From assembly GCA_046538075.1 (NCBI GenBank), contig JBKHJN010000012.1, positions 7,008-71,007 of the forward strand: 64,000 nucleotides of DNA, written 5' to 3'. Below, one piece after another: positions 52,753 to 60,619 of the stretch (positions within the stretch are counted from its first letter, which is position 1; every line of letters starts with the position of its first letter). A program made the position numbers and the translations under genes. This DNA is from Desulfobacca_B sp046538075 (GTDB lineage Bacteria > Desulfobacterota > Desulfobaccia > Desulfobaccales > Desulfobaccaceae). The notes beneath the pieces are model-generated. The model saw only the letters and a program-made list of their open reading frames with translations. It had not been told where the DNA came from and did no database searches.

Positions 52753-52968
52753 ATGGCCAAGAAGTTTTGTCCGAAGTGGAAACCGGGCCAGAAGGAATTA
52801 TTGAACCCCAACGCCGAGGTCCGGTGCCGCTTCTGGGGCGGCGATACCATCTGCAACCGGCCGGATGTCTGGCAATGCGAGACCCTGGGTTATCAGGAAT
52901 ACGATCCCCTGGAAATCTGGGACAAGAGCTGGCGGCAGGATAATGACGATGACGGCGAGACCGACTGA
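52753..52968 (+). CDS. Hypothetical small protein
   Basis: 71 residues, two bases after the previous stop. Three or four Cys (KKFCPKWKPG, VRCRFW, TICNRPDVWQCETL) could bind a metal, and the C-terminus is strongly acidic. Overlaps the RusA-like gene start by about 26 bp. No known family. Confidence 0.45.
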   Translation: MAKKFCPKWKPGQKELLNPNAEVRCRFWGGDTICNRPDVWQCETLGYQEYDPLEIWDKSWRQDNDDDGETD

Positions 52969-53404
52969 ATTAAAATTTACCATCGTTATCCCGCCCAAGG
53001 CCCAGAAACGGGACCGGACCCGGGCCTTTAAGCTCGGCAATCGCTTCGTCGGTCGATCTTATAAAGACCCGGAACAGCGGATCGAAGAAAACCGGCTGGT
53101 GGCCCTCTTACTGGAACACCGGCCGCCGGAACCGCTGGAAGGCCCCCTACTGCTGGGGCTCCGGGCTTACTTGCCGGTCCCCCAATCAAAATCCAAGAAA
53201 TGGCAGGCCGCGGCTCTGGCCGGCGAGATCAGACCGACGACCCGGCCGGATTTAGACAACCTGGTGAAACAGATCAAAGATGTCTGCAACGGCATTTTCT
53301 GGGGGGATGACCGGCAGGTGGTGGGTTATGTGGACGGCACCGGCAAATATTATGGTGCCCCCCCTAGATTCGAAATCACGGTTAAGAAATTCGAGAATGG
53401 TTAA
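52943..53404 (+). CDS. rusA: RusA-family Holliday junction resolvase
   Basis: 153 residues. The RusA hallmark is the acidic set in RPDLDNLVKQIKDVCNGIFWGDDRQV (Asp/Asp pairs that bind Mg2+), with an upstream basic region and SKSKKWQAAA. RusA resolves Holliday junctions in phage replication and recombination. Start ATG 52943 or 52949. The stop overlaps the next gene by 8 bp. Confidence 0.85.
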   Translation: MTMTARPTELKFTIVIPPKAQKRDRTRAFKLGNRFVGRSYKDPEQRIEENRLVALLLEHRPPEPLEGPLLLGLRAYLPVPQSKSKKWQAAALAGEIRPTTRPDLDNLVKQIKDVCNGIFWGDDRQVVGYVDGTGKYYGAPPRFEITVKKFENG

Positions 53405-53603
53405 GCCCCTAGAATCGAACAACGGGATCAATCTAGTCTTCTACCGGGGCATAAAACAAATTGCCAGGTTCTTGGATTGTCACCCCGTGACCGCCAAGCG
53501 GCTGATAAAGGATAAGAAAATCCCGGCCCGGAAAGATCCGTCCGGCAGGTGGGTATTATGTTCGGTGGATTATTATCGGTTGCTGTGGAATGACAATGAT
53601 TGA
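53397..53603 (+). CDS. Small helix-turn-helix DNA-binding protein
   Basis: 68 residues with an excisionase/MerR-like HTH (GIKQIARFLDCHPVTAKRLI) followed by PARKDPSGRWVLCSVDYYRLL. It may bind DNA near the origin or packaging locus, perhaps as a small-terminase-like or regulatory protein. Start ATG 53397 overlaps RusA by 8 bp; it overlaps the next gene by 14 bp. Confidence 0.55.
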   Translation: MVKPLESNNGINLVFYRGIKQIARFLDCHPVTAKRLIKDKKIPARKDPSGRWVLCSVDYYRLLWNDND

Positions 53604-54129
53604 CAGCAAGGACGACAAACCGGCCCGAGACGGCCTAAAAGTTTATGCGGGAGTAAATTGGGGCCTGATGACCCCCACGGTAATTTTGCTCGGAGAACAC
53701 CGGCCCGAGGACGACCGACTCACCCTGGTTTACGAATACTACGAAGAGGGCGTGATCATCGACGGCTTGATCGAGGTTGCCAAGGGGCTCAAAGAACAAC
53801 ATGCCATCCGGAAGTTTTATTGCAACCCCAGCCAGCCCCGCTTTATCGAGAAATTTATCCAAGCCGATCTGCTGGCCCAGGCGGTGGCCGACGAACTGGA
53901 GGTGGGCATCGGCCTGGTCAAGAAACGGCTCCAGGCCGGCCAACTGACCGTTGCCCGGCAATGCGTCAACCTGATCCGGGAATTCGGGCAATACTCGGCC
54001 CCGGAAAAAAAGGCGCATAAACCTTACCGCGACAAGCCCATGGACTTCGCCAACTATGCGCTGAACGCCTTAAGGTTCATGGTGCTGGGCCTGACTTACG
54101 ACGTCAACCCTAATTTGACCTGGATTTGA
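53590..54129 (+). CDS. Stand-alone terminase-nuclease-like domain lacking all catalytic acids
   Basis: 179 residues aligning with the RNase H-fold nuclease domain of large terminases: KVYAGVNWGLMTPTVILLG (strand with first catalytic residue), RKFYCNPSQPRFIEKF, QCVNLIREFGQY and NYALNALRFMVLGL. The family normally shows G-V-D-W-G, C-D-P-S-E-P and D-A-L-R-Y. Here those acids read N23, N79, Q82 and N159, each an amide. The metal-binding site should therefore be dead. It lacks the ATPase half, which lies separately at 57994. It may serve as a structural or DNA-binding decoy or partner. Confidence 0.75.
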   Translation: MTMIDSKDDKPARDGLKVYAGVNWGLMTPTVILLGEHRPEDDRLTLVYEYYEEGVIIDGLIEVAKGLKEQHAIRKFYCNPSQPRFIEKFIQADLLAQAVADELEVGIGLVKKRLQAGQLTVARQCVNLIREFGQYSAPEKKAHKPYRDKPMDFANYALNALRFMVLGLTYDVNPNLTWI

Positions 54130-54140
54130 TTGGAGGGCCA

Positions 54141-54329
54141 ATGAGAGTAATCCTGAATACCTGGTTGGGAGACGGATTTGAAAACAACAACTGCTGCGAC
54201 CTCTGCGGCCGCCTGGCCACCACGGTAGAACTGGCCGCGTCTGACAACACCATTAATGCCTGCAAAAACTGTCTGATCGAGGCCATTGGCGGAATCGACC
54301 AGGCTATTTTAAGCGGAGGCCAAAATTGA
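54141..54329 (+). CDS. Small zinc-finger-like protein
   Basis: 62 residues from ATG 54141 with GGAGG four bases upstream. CDLC (19-22) and CKNC (41-44) make a four-Cys zinc site. No family assigned. Co-transcribed with neighbours; its stop overlaps the next gene's TTG start by 4 bp. Confidence 0.5.
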   Translation: MRVILNTWLGDGFENNNCCDLCGRLATTVELAASDNTINACKNCLIEAIGGIDQAILSGGQN

Positions 54330-54721
54330 TTTTCACCAGCAATTTTAAGATCGCCGGGCATCTACCCAACACCATCGCGGTTTGCCGGTCGGTGCCGCGG
54401 GGCTGGCCGGGACCAAGGTTGCCACCCCTGGCCCCCAGCCGGGAACTGCTTAAAATGGGGATCAACCGGGAGGTAGATGTAAAAACGTGGGCGGTGCTTT
54501 ACAAACAGCAGGTGCTTGACAAATTAACCCCGGAAGCCGTCCTGGACGCCCTGGGGGGCGACAATTTTATTATGCTCTGCTGGGAACCGCCCGGCGAACC
54601 CTGCCACCGGCGCTATATCGCGATCTGGCTAAAGCTAACCCTGGGGCTGGAGATCCCGGAGCTGGACCTCAATCTCAAGACCCACCGGAAAATTCTAAAA
54701 GAATGGGGCGCGGCAATATGA
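54326..54721 (+). CDS. DUF488-like protein
   Basis: 131 residues, TTG start 54326. The C-terminal half (LTPEAVLDALGG, IMLCWEPPGEPCHRRYIAIWL) matches DUF488, in which a conserved CHR motif follows an acidic residue. The family has been linked to DNA glycosylase-like or nucleotide-related roles, without proof. The stop overlaps the next gene by 4 bp (ATGA). Confidence 0.65.
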   Translation: MIFTSNFKIAGHLPNTIAVCRSVPRGWPGPRLPPLAPSRELLKMGINREVDVKTWAVLYKQQVLDKLTPEAVLDALGGDNFIMLCWEPPGEPCHRRYIAIWLKLTLGLEIPELDLNLKTHRKILKEWGAAI

Positions 54722-55086
54722 CCTGGGACGAGGCCCTGGCCGCTTACCGGTCAGCCATGACGCCAGAGATTGTTAATTTTATGATTGATATGCCCTGGCT
54801 GATCAATCTCGCCGTGGCCTGGCAAAACGCAGACAAGCAGCTAGAGCCGCCCGGCGATGACCTGAGCCTGCCGGCCTTGTGGCAGAAAGTCAAAATCGAC
54901 TATCGGCAACTGGAACGCATGACCGGCCTGGATTTTATCCAGGTAACCAAGGGGATGAATATCCTCAAAGACAATCGGATGGTGTTCCCGGACGGCAGCC
55001 TCAATCGTTTTGCCGGCGGCTATATCCGGGGCCGGGTAAAGGCGATGCTCAAGCCCAAACCCGAAAAACCGGAGAACATAAAATGA
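54718..55086 (+). CDS. Hypothetical element protein
   Basis: 122 residues starting MTWDEALAAYRSAM within an ATGA overlap. Mostly helical; a possible winged-helix lies at about 60-105 (YRQLERMTGLDFIQVTKGMNILKDNRMVFPDG), and the tail is basic. No family recognised. Its stop is 6 bases before the tRNA-like gene. Confidence 0.45.
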   Translation: MTWDEALAAYRSAMTPEIVNFMIDMPWLINLAVAWQNADKQLEPPGDDLSLPALWQKVKIDYRQLERMTGLDFIQVTKGMNILKDNRMVFPDGSLNRFAGGYIRGRVKAMLKPKPEKPENIK

Positions 55087-55092
55087 CCATGA

Positions 55093-55167
55093 CCGGGGGT
55101 CGTCTAAGGCCAGGACGCCGGACCTCTCAGTTCGGTAATGGGGGTGCAAGACCCTCCCCCCGGTCCA
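55093..55167 (+). tRNA. Phage-type tRNA-like gene, anticodon CTC (Glu-like)
   Basis: 75 nt folding as a tRNA: acceptor CCGGGGG / CCCCCGG with T discriminator and encoded CCA, D-arm GTCT...GGAC, and T-arm GGGGG-TGCAAGA-CCCTC. The anticodon arm is CCGGA...TTCGG with an expanded 8-nt loop (or a 6-bp stem and 6-nt loop) centred on CTC. The T-loop (TGCAAGA) departs from TTCRANY, and U73 is unusual for Glu, so it may be degraded or specialised. It lies alone between two ORFs of the element operon. Confidence 0.6.
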
Positions 55168-55180
55168 CCGGCGAGGCAAG

Positions 55181-56560
55181 ATGCAATTAGCGCAAATATT
55201 CCTGGGCATCACCCCCAAGCCCTTCCGGGACTATCTCCGGGCCCTCTTGGAAATGGCCCGGAAAACGGCTGAGACCCTGATCGTCCCCTGTTGCGGACTG
55301 TTCACCATCCCCAAGATCGGCATCGACGCCGGTTTTAAGGCGGCCAACATTCACGCCAGCGATATTTCCCTGTTCAGCTCAGTGATCGGCTACACCGCCA
55401 GCGGCCGGCCGATCTCCGACCTGGGGATAGAAATCCAAGAAGAGGCCCTGGATTTTCTGAAAGAATACCAGGGAACCCCCAAGGAAGGGGGAGCGATTCT
55501 CTACGCCCTGAAATGGGCCCAACTGAACAGCGGCAAATATTACATGGAGCGGCTCAAGACCGAAATGGAGCAGGGCCGGGAAAAATATATCGACCAACTC
55601 CAGAACAAGATCAACCAATATGCCCTGGCCCTCAAGGGGATAAATTATCAGGCCCAGGACCTGTGGGTGGACATCGAGAAATTTAACCAGGACCCCGCGG
55701 CCATGATCGTGATCAACCCCCCGGGCTACGCCGGCGGCTACACTAAAATGTTTGACACCAAAGGCGCCCTGGAATGGAACGAACCCCCGGCCGTGGAGTT
55801 CAACCCCCGGGAAGATTTCAAAAAGCTCTACTTCGCCCTGTTGGAAAAACCGGCCTTTGCAGTGATTTACCACCACGCCAACGCCGACCTCTTAGAGAAG
55901 CTGGAAATCCAGAAGATCGCCGCGGTGGTGACTCACAAGAAAAACCATTTCCTGATCAGCAACCAGCCGGAGAAATGCCGCAAGGTTGCCCTGTTTGCCA
56001 AGACCGCCATAGGCCCCAGCCGGTTCCCCCTGCTCTTCGAGGGCCATACCATCACCCCGGACAGCCAGATCAAATTTGTCAAGGCCAAGAAAACCGAGGT
56101 CCTCTACTACCGGGACCTGTTTGCCCACAAGCTGGGGGCGGTGCGGGCGGAACAGTATTATTTCGGGGTGCTGGACGGCTACATCTTTGCGGCCCTGGGC
56201 CTCAATATGCGGAGCATCATGCAACTGGATGAACCGGCGGTTTACGAGACCTTCGGCTTTGCCGTGCCCAACAAGCGGTATAAGCGGCTGGTCAAACTGA
56301 TGATGTATTGCATTAACTCGGAGGAATTCAAGCAACAGATTTTAAAAGACCACCCCATGCTGAACCTCAGAGAATTAAAGTTTATGCGGACGGCCTGCCT
56401 GACCAAAAATCCGGAGCACAAGATCGTCCGGGGCATTATGAAAATGGTGGAGCGGATCCCCGAGGGCAACCGCTTTAAGCTTTTATACCAGAGTGAATTT
56501 CACCCCTGGACCTATAAAGATTGCCTGATGAAATGGGGCAAACGGGAGGGTTATCTGTAA
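55181..56560 (+). CDS. Putative phage DNA adenine methyltransferase (antirestriction type)
   Basis: 459 residues. An amino-MTase motif IV NPPGY lies in MIVINPPGYAGGYTKMF at about 180, embedded in a Rossmann-like MTase. The rest is unusual: a helical N-terminus (ISLFSSVIGYTASGRPISDLG) and a long C-terminal region. I recall relatives annotated in phages as putative antirestriction adenine methyltransferases, so DNA self-modification against host restriction is likely. Start ATG 55181 follows the tRNA-like gene by 13 bases with a GCGAGG ribosome site. The stop overlaps the ParB-like start by one base. Confidence 0.65.
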   Translation: MQLAQIFLGITPKPFRDYLRALLEMARKTAETLIVPCCGLFTIPKIGIDAGFKAANIHASDISLFSSVIGYTASGRPISDLGIEIQEEALDFLKEYQGTPKEGGAILYALKWAQLNSGKYYMERLKTEMEQGREKYIDQLQNKINQYALALKGINYQAQDLWVDIEKFNQDPAAMIVINPPGYAGGYTKMFDTKGALEWNEPPAVEFNPREDFKKLYFALLEKPAFAVIYHHANADLLEKLEIQKIAAVVTHKKNHFLISNQPEKCRKVALFAKTAIGPSRFPLLFEGHTITPDSQIKFVKAKKTEVLYYRDLFAHKLGAVRAEQYYFGVLDGYIFAALGLNMRSIMQLDEPAVYETFGFAVPNKRYKRLVKLMMYCINSEEFKQQILKDHPMLNLRELKFMRTACLTKNPEHKIVRGIMKMVERIPEGNRFKLLYQSEFHPWTYKDCLMKWGKREGYL

Positions 56561-57288
56561 TGGCGGAGTTTATTGGACCGGCCGGAGACAACCTGGAACT
56601 TTGGAAAGTGGACATTAACGAAATCCGGGAACAAGACATCAACGCCCGGACCATGCCGCCGGATATGTTTGAACGGCTGACCGAAAATATCAAGAAAGAA
56701 GGGCGGCTGGAAAGCCTGCCCTTGACCGTCAAACGGGACAAGGTGTTTGAGCTGATCTCCGGGCACCACCGCACCCGAGCGGCCCGGTCGGCCGGCATCA
56801 CCGAGCTTATCGTGCTGGCCGACACCCGGGACCTGGACCGCTCCCAGGTGGTAGCCAAACAACTGGCCCACAATGTCATTGACGGCCAGGACGACGCCCA
56901 GATTATCAAACGGCTTTTAGAGGACATTGACAGAGTCGATGACCTGATCGAGTCTTACGTGGACCCCAAGCAGTTTGAAAACCTGCCGCTGACTCCGGCC
57001 GCAGTCCTGGGCGACGTGCTCTTAGAGTTTGACTACCGGATGCTTAGCTTTACGTTCCTGCCCCCGGAGCTGGCCCGGTTTGACGAACTGGCCGCCCTGG
57101 TGCCGGATAACGCCGATGAGATCGGAGTGGCCACCCTGGAGACCTACGAAAAATTCAAAGAGGCCGTGATCAAGCTGGGCAAAACCGAAAAGATCAAGTC
57201 GATCAACGCCATCCTGGCCCGCATGATCGAAATTACCGAAGGCCACCTCAAAGCCCAGGAAGAGGCCAAAGATGGAATATATTGCTGA
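56560..57288 (+). CDS. ParB-like nuclease/clamp-domain protein
   Basis: 242 residues. The N-terminal ParB/Srx-type domain (about 10-110) has VDINEIREQDINAR, RLTENIKKEGRLESLPLTV and ELISGHHRTRAARSAGITEL, in which GHHRTRAA matches the ParB box. The remainder is helical. Coupled (TAATG) to the methyltransferase, a pairing seen in phages, where such proteins act in DNA modification or partition. No typical parS palindrome was seen next to it. Confidence 0.7.
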   Translation: MAEFIGPAGDNLELWKVDINEIREQDINARTMPPDMFERLTENIKKEGRLESLPLTVKRDKVFELISGHHRTRAARSAGITELIVLADTRDLDRSQVVAKQLAHNVIDGQDDAQIIKRLLEDIDRVDDLIESYVDPKQFENLPLTPAAVLGDVLLEFDYRMLSFTFLPPELARFDELAALVPDNADEIGVATLETYEKFKEAVIKLGKTEKIKSINAILARMIEITEGHLKAQEEAKDGIYC

Positions 57289-57993
57289 CCTGGATAGGGG
57301 AAACCCTAAGAAACCCCAAACGAAATCAGCCGTCTTGAACCATTTTTTTGGAGAAAAAAAGATTTTTTTTTGGCGGCCCCCCAGAAAAAAAATGCTTTCG
57401 TATAGCGGCGAATAGAGGCCTTTGACCCTTAACCGACCCCGGGCCCCCCCGGATCGGGCGATTATGAACCAATGTGAGGTTGTATGGCCACCGAAATGAG
57501 TAACCATATAAATTTATTATGTAAACCCGGATGCGTATTTGCCCCGCTAAGAGACGCTTGGGACCCCCCCCCTTTACCCTACTATTCACCACCTTGTGCA
57601 CAAATACTTGGGCTTTTTCAAGCGGTTAGGCATAACGCTGGCAAAGGCCATCAGGCACGGGTATTGCTATGTGCTGTTGTTCCCCTCAAGTAAGCCTCCG
57701 GCCCAAGTAATAGTTAGCCCCCACGACTTGTCTAGCCCTGGGGACAGGTGGTATCAGGGACCAGGTGCTATCGTCGCCTGGATCGCCCCGTCGCCCCGGT
57801 GCTCCCAGGGAAAAGCTAATCTTTGGGAACTGTTATTTTTAAAGACTTGCCTGCACCAGAGAAATACCTACGACCGCCCTCAGTTAGCCCTGGCGGCCCG
57901 TTCCCCCCAGGGGCCAGGTAGTATTCAAGACCTGCTGCTAACTGCGACTCTGGGCAACCTGGGGCCAGTCTGTTTTGAGTTATCCGCCCTGTC
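57289..57993 (+). ncRNA. Non-coding stretch with homopolymer runs and long-range stems
   Basis: No convincing gene (an open frame 57596-58000 has no family and no ribosome site). The first part has runs of T7, A7, T9, A8 and C6-C8 (about 57335-57575). From 57600 there are long-range inverted repeats: ACTTGGGC 57606-57613 with GCCCAAGT 57701-57708, and CAGTTAGC 57881-57888 with GCTAACTG 57937-57944. A related AGTTAGC...AGCTAA pair spans about 57713-57818. This looks like a structured RNA or packaging-site region upstream of the terminase gene. Confidence 0.4.
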
Positions 57994-58986
57994 ATGCTAA
58001 CGCCTCTCCCCGGGACAAGAATCAATCAAGCAAGGCCGGGCAATCAGGACCAGTTATCACCTGTTCCAAATTTACTTACGCCGGAATTTATCAATCAGGA
58101 AGTAGTCAAATATATCGACTATTATCGAGGCCACGGTTTCAAAGACGAGGACGAGCTGCTGGCCTTTATCGAGCTCTGCTGGGAGCCGGTGATCCCCGGG
58201 CTGCGGATCCCGCGCAACCCGGTGTGCCCGGACCATACCCCGCCGGCCCAATTCATCGTGGACGCCTTTTTTAACCGATACCCCAACTGCGTGGTCTGGG
58301 CCAACCGGAGCGGCGGCAAGACCTTTGACGGGGCCCTGCTGACCTGGCTGGATGCGGTGTTTAAACCGGGGTGCGAGACCAAAATCCTGGGCGGTTCCGG
58401 GGAACAATCCCAGCGCATGTATGAGCATATCCTCAACCTGGCCACCGACGAGTTTAACCACCTGATCGAGGGGGAACTGCTCAAGACCCGCGGCCGGCTG
58501 ACCAACAAATCCACCATCCAAATTCTGACGGCCTCGTCCCGGTCGGTCCGGGGCCCCCACCCCCAGAAGCTCAAGCTCGATGAAGTGGACGAGTTTGACA
58601 ACAAAATCTTCGAGGCGGCTCTGCTCACCCCCAAGACCGCCGGCAATATCAAGGCGTCAACTCATATTTATTCGACCATGCACAAACCTTACGGCCTCAT
58701 GCGCCGGGTAATCACCGAGGCGGCCGAGCGGGGCTACCGGATTTATAAATGGTGCGTCTTTGACGTGATGGAGAAATGCGTCGGCCGGGACTGCCAGACC
58801 TGCGAGCTCTGGGAGGACTGCGGCGGCAAGGCTAAAAAGGCTGACGGTTATTTCCCCATAGAGGACGCCATTTCCCTTAAGCGCCAGGTCTCTGAGGAAA
58901 CCTGGCAATCGGAAATGTTATGCCAACTGCCCAACCAGGAGGGGTTGATCTATCGTGAGTTTGACGTTGCTCTCCACGTAATATAG
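57994..58986 (+). CDS. Large terminase ATPase domain without the nuclease domain
   Basis: 330 residues. The Walker A-like motif is NRSGGKT (104-110), Walker B is KLKLDEVDEF (about 193-201) and the coupling motif ASTHIYSTMHKP follows. A CxxC cluster (CVGRDCQTCELWEDC, about 262-276) is typical of some terminases. The protein ends at GLIYREFDVALHVI, just where the nuclease domain would begin, so it is an ATPase-only form. The stop TAG at 58984 is followed by non-coding sequence rather than a displaced nuclease domain. Confidence 0.8.
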   Translation: MLTPLPGTRINQARPGNQDQLSPVPNLLTPEFINQEVVKYIDYYRGHGFKDEDELLAFIELCWEPVIPGLRIPRNPVCPDHTPPAQFIVDAFFNRYPNCVVWANRSGGKTFDGALLTWLDAVFKPGCETKILGGSGEQSQRMYEHILNLATDEFNHLIEGELLKTRGRLTNKSTIQILTASSRSVRGPHPQKLKLDEVDEFDNKIFEAALLTPKTAGNIKASTHIYSTMHKPYGLMRRVITEAAERGYRIYKWCVFDVMEKCVGRDCQTCELWEDCGGKAKKADGYFPIEDAISLKRQVSEETWQSEMLCQLPNQEGLIYREFDVALHVI

Positions 58987-59379
58987 TCCATCAGAGCTAA
59001 ATAACGCTGCTCAAAAAACAGTATTACTGTAACGACGGTGAGGTTTGCCCTTTTGCCCAAGTAACACATAATGGATAAATACTTCATTATATATAACTGC
59101 GTGTTATCGCTATGATAAAGAAAAGTGGGTTTGTAAAATTATTTTTACAACCTTTCGATGACGCTAAGTTATACGCTACCTATACAGCGGTAGCATGTTC
59201 TCGTAATGGTAACAGCCAAGTATAATATTTTATATTTTGGCCCCGAATTACTACAAACGCACAAACGCTATTATAGCCGAACCCGCTAAGTCATACGCTA
59301 TCTAAGTAGACAAAAGGCGTAATAATTAAAAATACGAGTGATTAGGCATACTTAGTGCATCTATTATTATTGAAGTTAG
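58987..59379. other. AT-rich stretch with iteron-like repeats
   Basis: No gene. Two 21-mers, CGCTAAGTYATACGCTAYCTA, at 59162-59182 and 59284-59304 (two mismatches), lie within an AT-rich context with several AACGCTA relatives. Could be a replication, partition or packaging site, or part of the RNA that follows. Confidence 0.45.
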
Positions 59380-60010
59380 CAAGAAAGAGGGTGATAGCGG
59401 GAACGAAACGGGAAAAGTGAATAGGGGCCAGGTGGGCGGCCAGAGGGGATGCGGCGCCCACAGACTCCAGGAGGGAGTCGAAAAAACCCAAGGTCAACGC
59501 CGAGATGAAGCAGACCTGGCCCGGACCCAAAAGAGAGAAGGGGAAAGGAGATAACCGCACCTGAAAAACTGAGCGGTAAATGCCCAAAGCCTCCGCCGGA
59601 GGGGGAACGGGGCTCCCGGTAACAGCGAGATCAAATCTGGCTTACCGGGTAGGTTGGCGGAACCGAAAAACCGCTGAGAACTGGGCGCTCTAAAAGCCCA
59701 CGGGTTTTTGAGTTTACCGGAAAGAACTCTGGGGCACGTGACCCCTTAAATCACGGCCTGGGGCTTTATCAGGAATGAGGTTGTTTTGAAGGCTGGCCAA
59801 GGTTTACCGAGGCAATCTAATGGGCGCTGGTCATGGAACCATAGGGCCATTAGGAAAGCCACCCGGTGCGGGGTGAGGTGACGGGAGCACCGGACGGAAG
59901 GCGGACGGCGGGCGGCGGACATAACGACAACTGATAAGGGGATGGGAGCAACCGAAAACAATTCAAGGCTCTGATCTAGGGGGCGGGAACATCGGACCTG
60001 CCCTCAAATG
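59380..60010 (+). ncRNA. Candidate large structured RNA
   Basis: About 600 nt without a credible ORF but with many stable helices: GTGGGC/GCCCAC (59433/59457), GACTCC/GGAGTC (59464/59475), CCTCC/GGAGG (59591/59599), CCCGGTAA/TTACCGGG (59616/59643), GAGTT/AACTC (59711/59726), GGGG/CCCC (59732/59743), ATGG/CCAT (59834), CCGGTGC/GCACCGG (59864/59888). Loops are purine-rich with GAAA-like sequences. The composition is more GC-rich than the flanking 59000-59379. This is the profile of the large ornate RNAs of phages (GOLLD, ROOL), but I cannot match a family from sequence alone. Confidence 0.5.
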
Positions 60011-60051
60011 AGCGCCTTGCTCAAATTTAAAAAAATTGGGAGGAACCGAGA

Positions 60052-60282
60052 ATGACATACGCAATCCAATATACAGGCTACCGTGAGAAATTTCTTGTGG
60101 CCAAAGATAATCTCGTGCCTATCAACCGAGTTGGACAATGGCCTTATCGTGACGACAAAATTAGGGTTTACAAGACCTTTTCTGGCGCCCAGAGATACAT
60201 CGACAAAATGGAATCTTCGGGGTGGTGGGTGCCTGGTCGGAATGAGGTCGTAGAATTTCAACCTTCAGGGGGTGCGGCATGA
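60052..60282 (+). CDS. Hypothetical protein
   Basis: 76 residues with GGGAGGAACC before ATG 60052. The layout (TYAIQYTGYREKFLVAKDNLVP...TFSGAQRYIDKM) suggests a small alpha/beta protein. Overlaps the next gene by 4 bp. No family. Confidence 0.5.
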   Translation: MTYAIQYTGYREKFLVAKDNLVPINRVGQWPYRDDKIRVYKTFSGAQRYIDKMESSGWWVPGRNEVVEFQPSGGAA

Positions 60283-60569
60283 AAACTGCGGAGCGCCAAA
60301 AAGTCAACCGGGCAATCGGCAAAGTGGTCAAACCGATCTACTTCGAGGCAATTCCCTTGCAAGACCTCTTCGACACCATCGAGGGCTTCGGCTACCTGGT
60401 GGTGGACGAGGAACTCAATCCCTGGACCGGGTTCCTCTGCGGCGCTGAGGGGACGGTCTGCTTTGACATCTTGAACCAAGACACCGGCAAGCTGGATAAA
60501 TCAAACCTCTTGCTGCAATGGTACACGATGCCGAGCGGGAAATATGAGATCACGGCCTACGTGGCCTGA
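60279..60569 (+). CDS. Hypothetical protein
   Basis: 96 residues, ATGA-coupled to the previous gene. EAIPLQDLFDTIEGFGYLVVDEELNP and a C-terminal YEITAYVA suggest a small alpha/beta fold of unknown role. Typical small phage gene. Confidence 0.5.
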   Translation: MKTAERQKVNRAIGKVVKPIYFEAIPLQDLFDTIEGFGYLVVDEELNPWTGFLCGAEGTVCFDILNQDTGKLDKSNLLLQWYTMPSGKYEITAYVA

Positions 60570-60619
60570 ACTACCGGGGGCCTGCGGGCCCCCAAAATCT
60601 TTTAAAAGGAGGGAGCAAA

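Noticed and set aside
57596..58000. 134-residue open frame
   Set aside because: No ribosome site, no recognisable domain, and it lies over inverted repeats that suggest structured RNA.
58980..58990. AATATAGTCC resembling the S element of a group I intron after the terminase ATPase
   Set aside because: No matching R element could be placed that would not lie inside the continuous terminase coding sequence, and no downstream exon with the nuclease domain exists.
59342..59587. 81-residue minus-strand open frame inside the RNA candidate
   Set aside because: Low-complexity composition, no start signal, and it overlaps stable helices.
58987..60051. A group II intron interrupting the terminase gene
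   Set aside because: No GTGYG start, no domain V-like AGC...GAAA hairpin near the 3' end and no continuation of the terminase after it.
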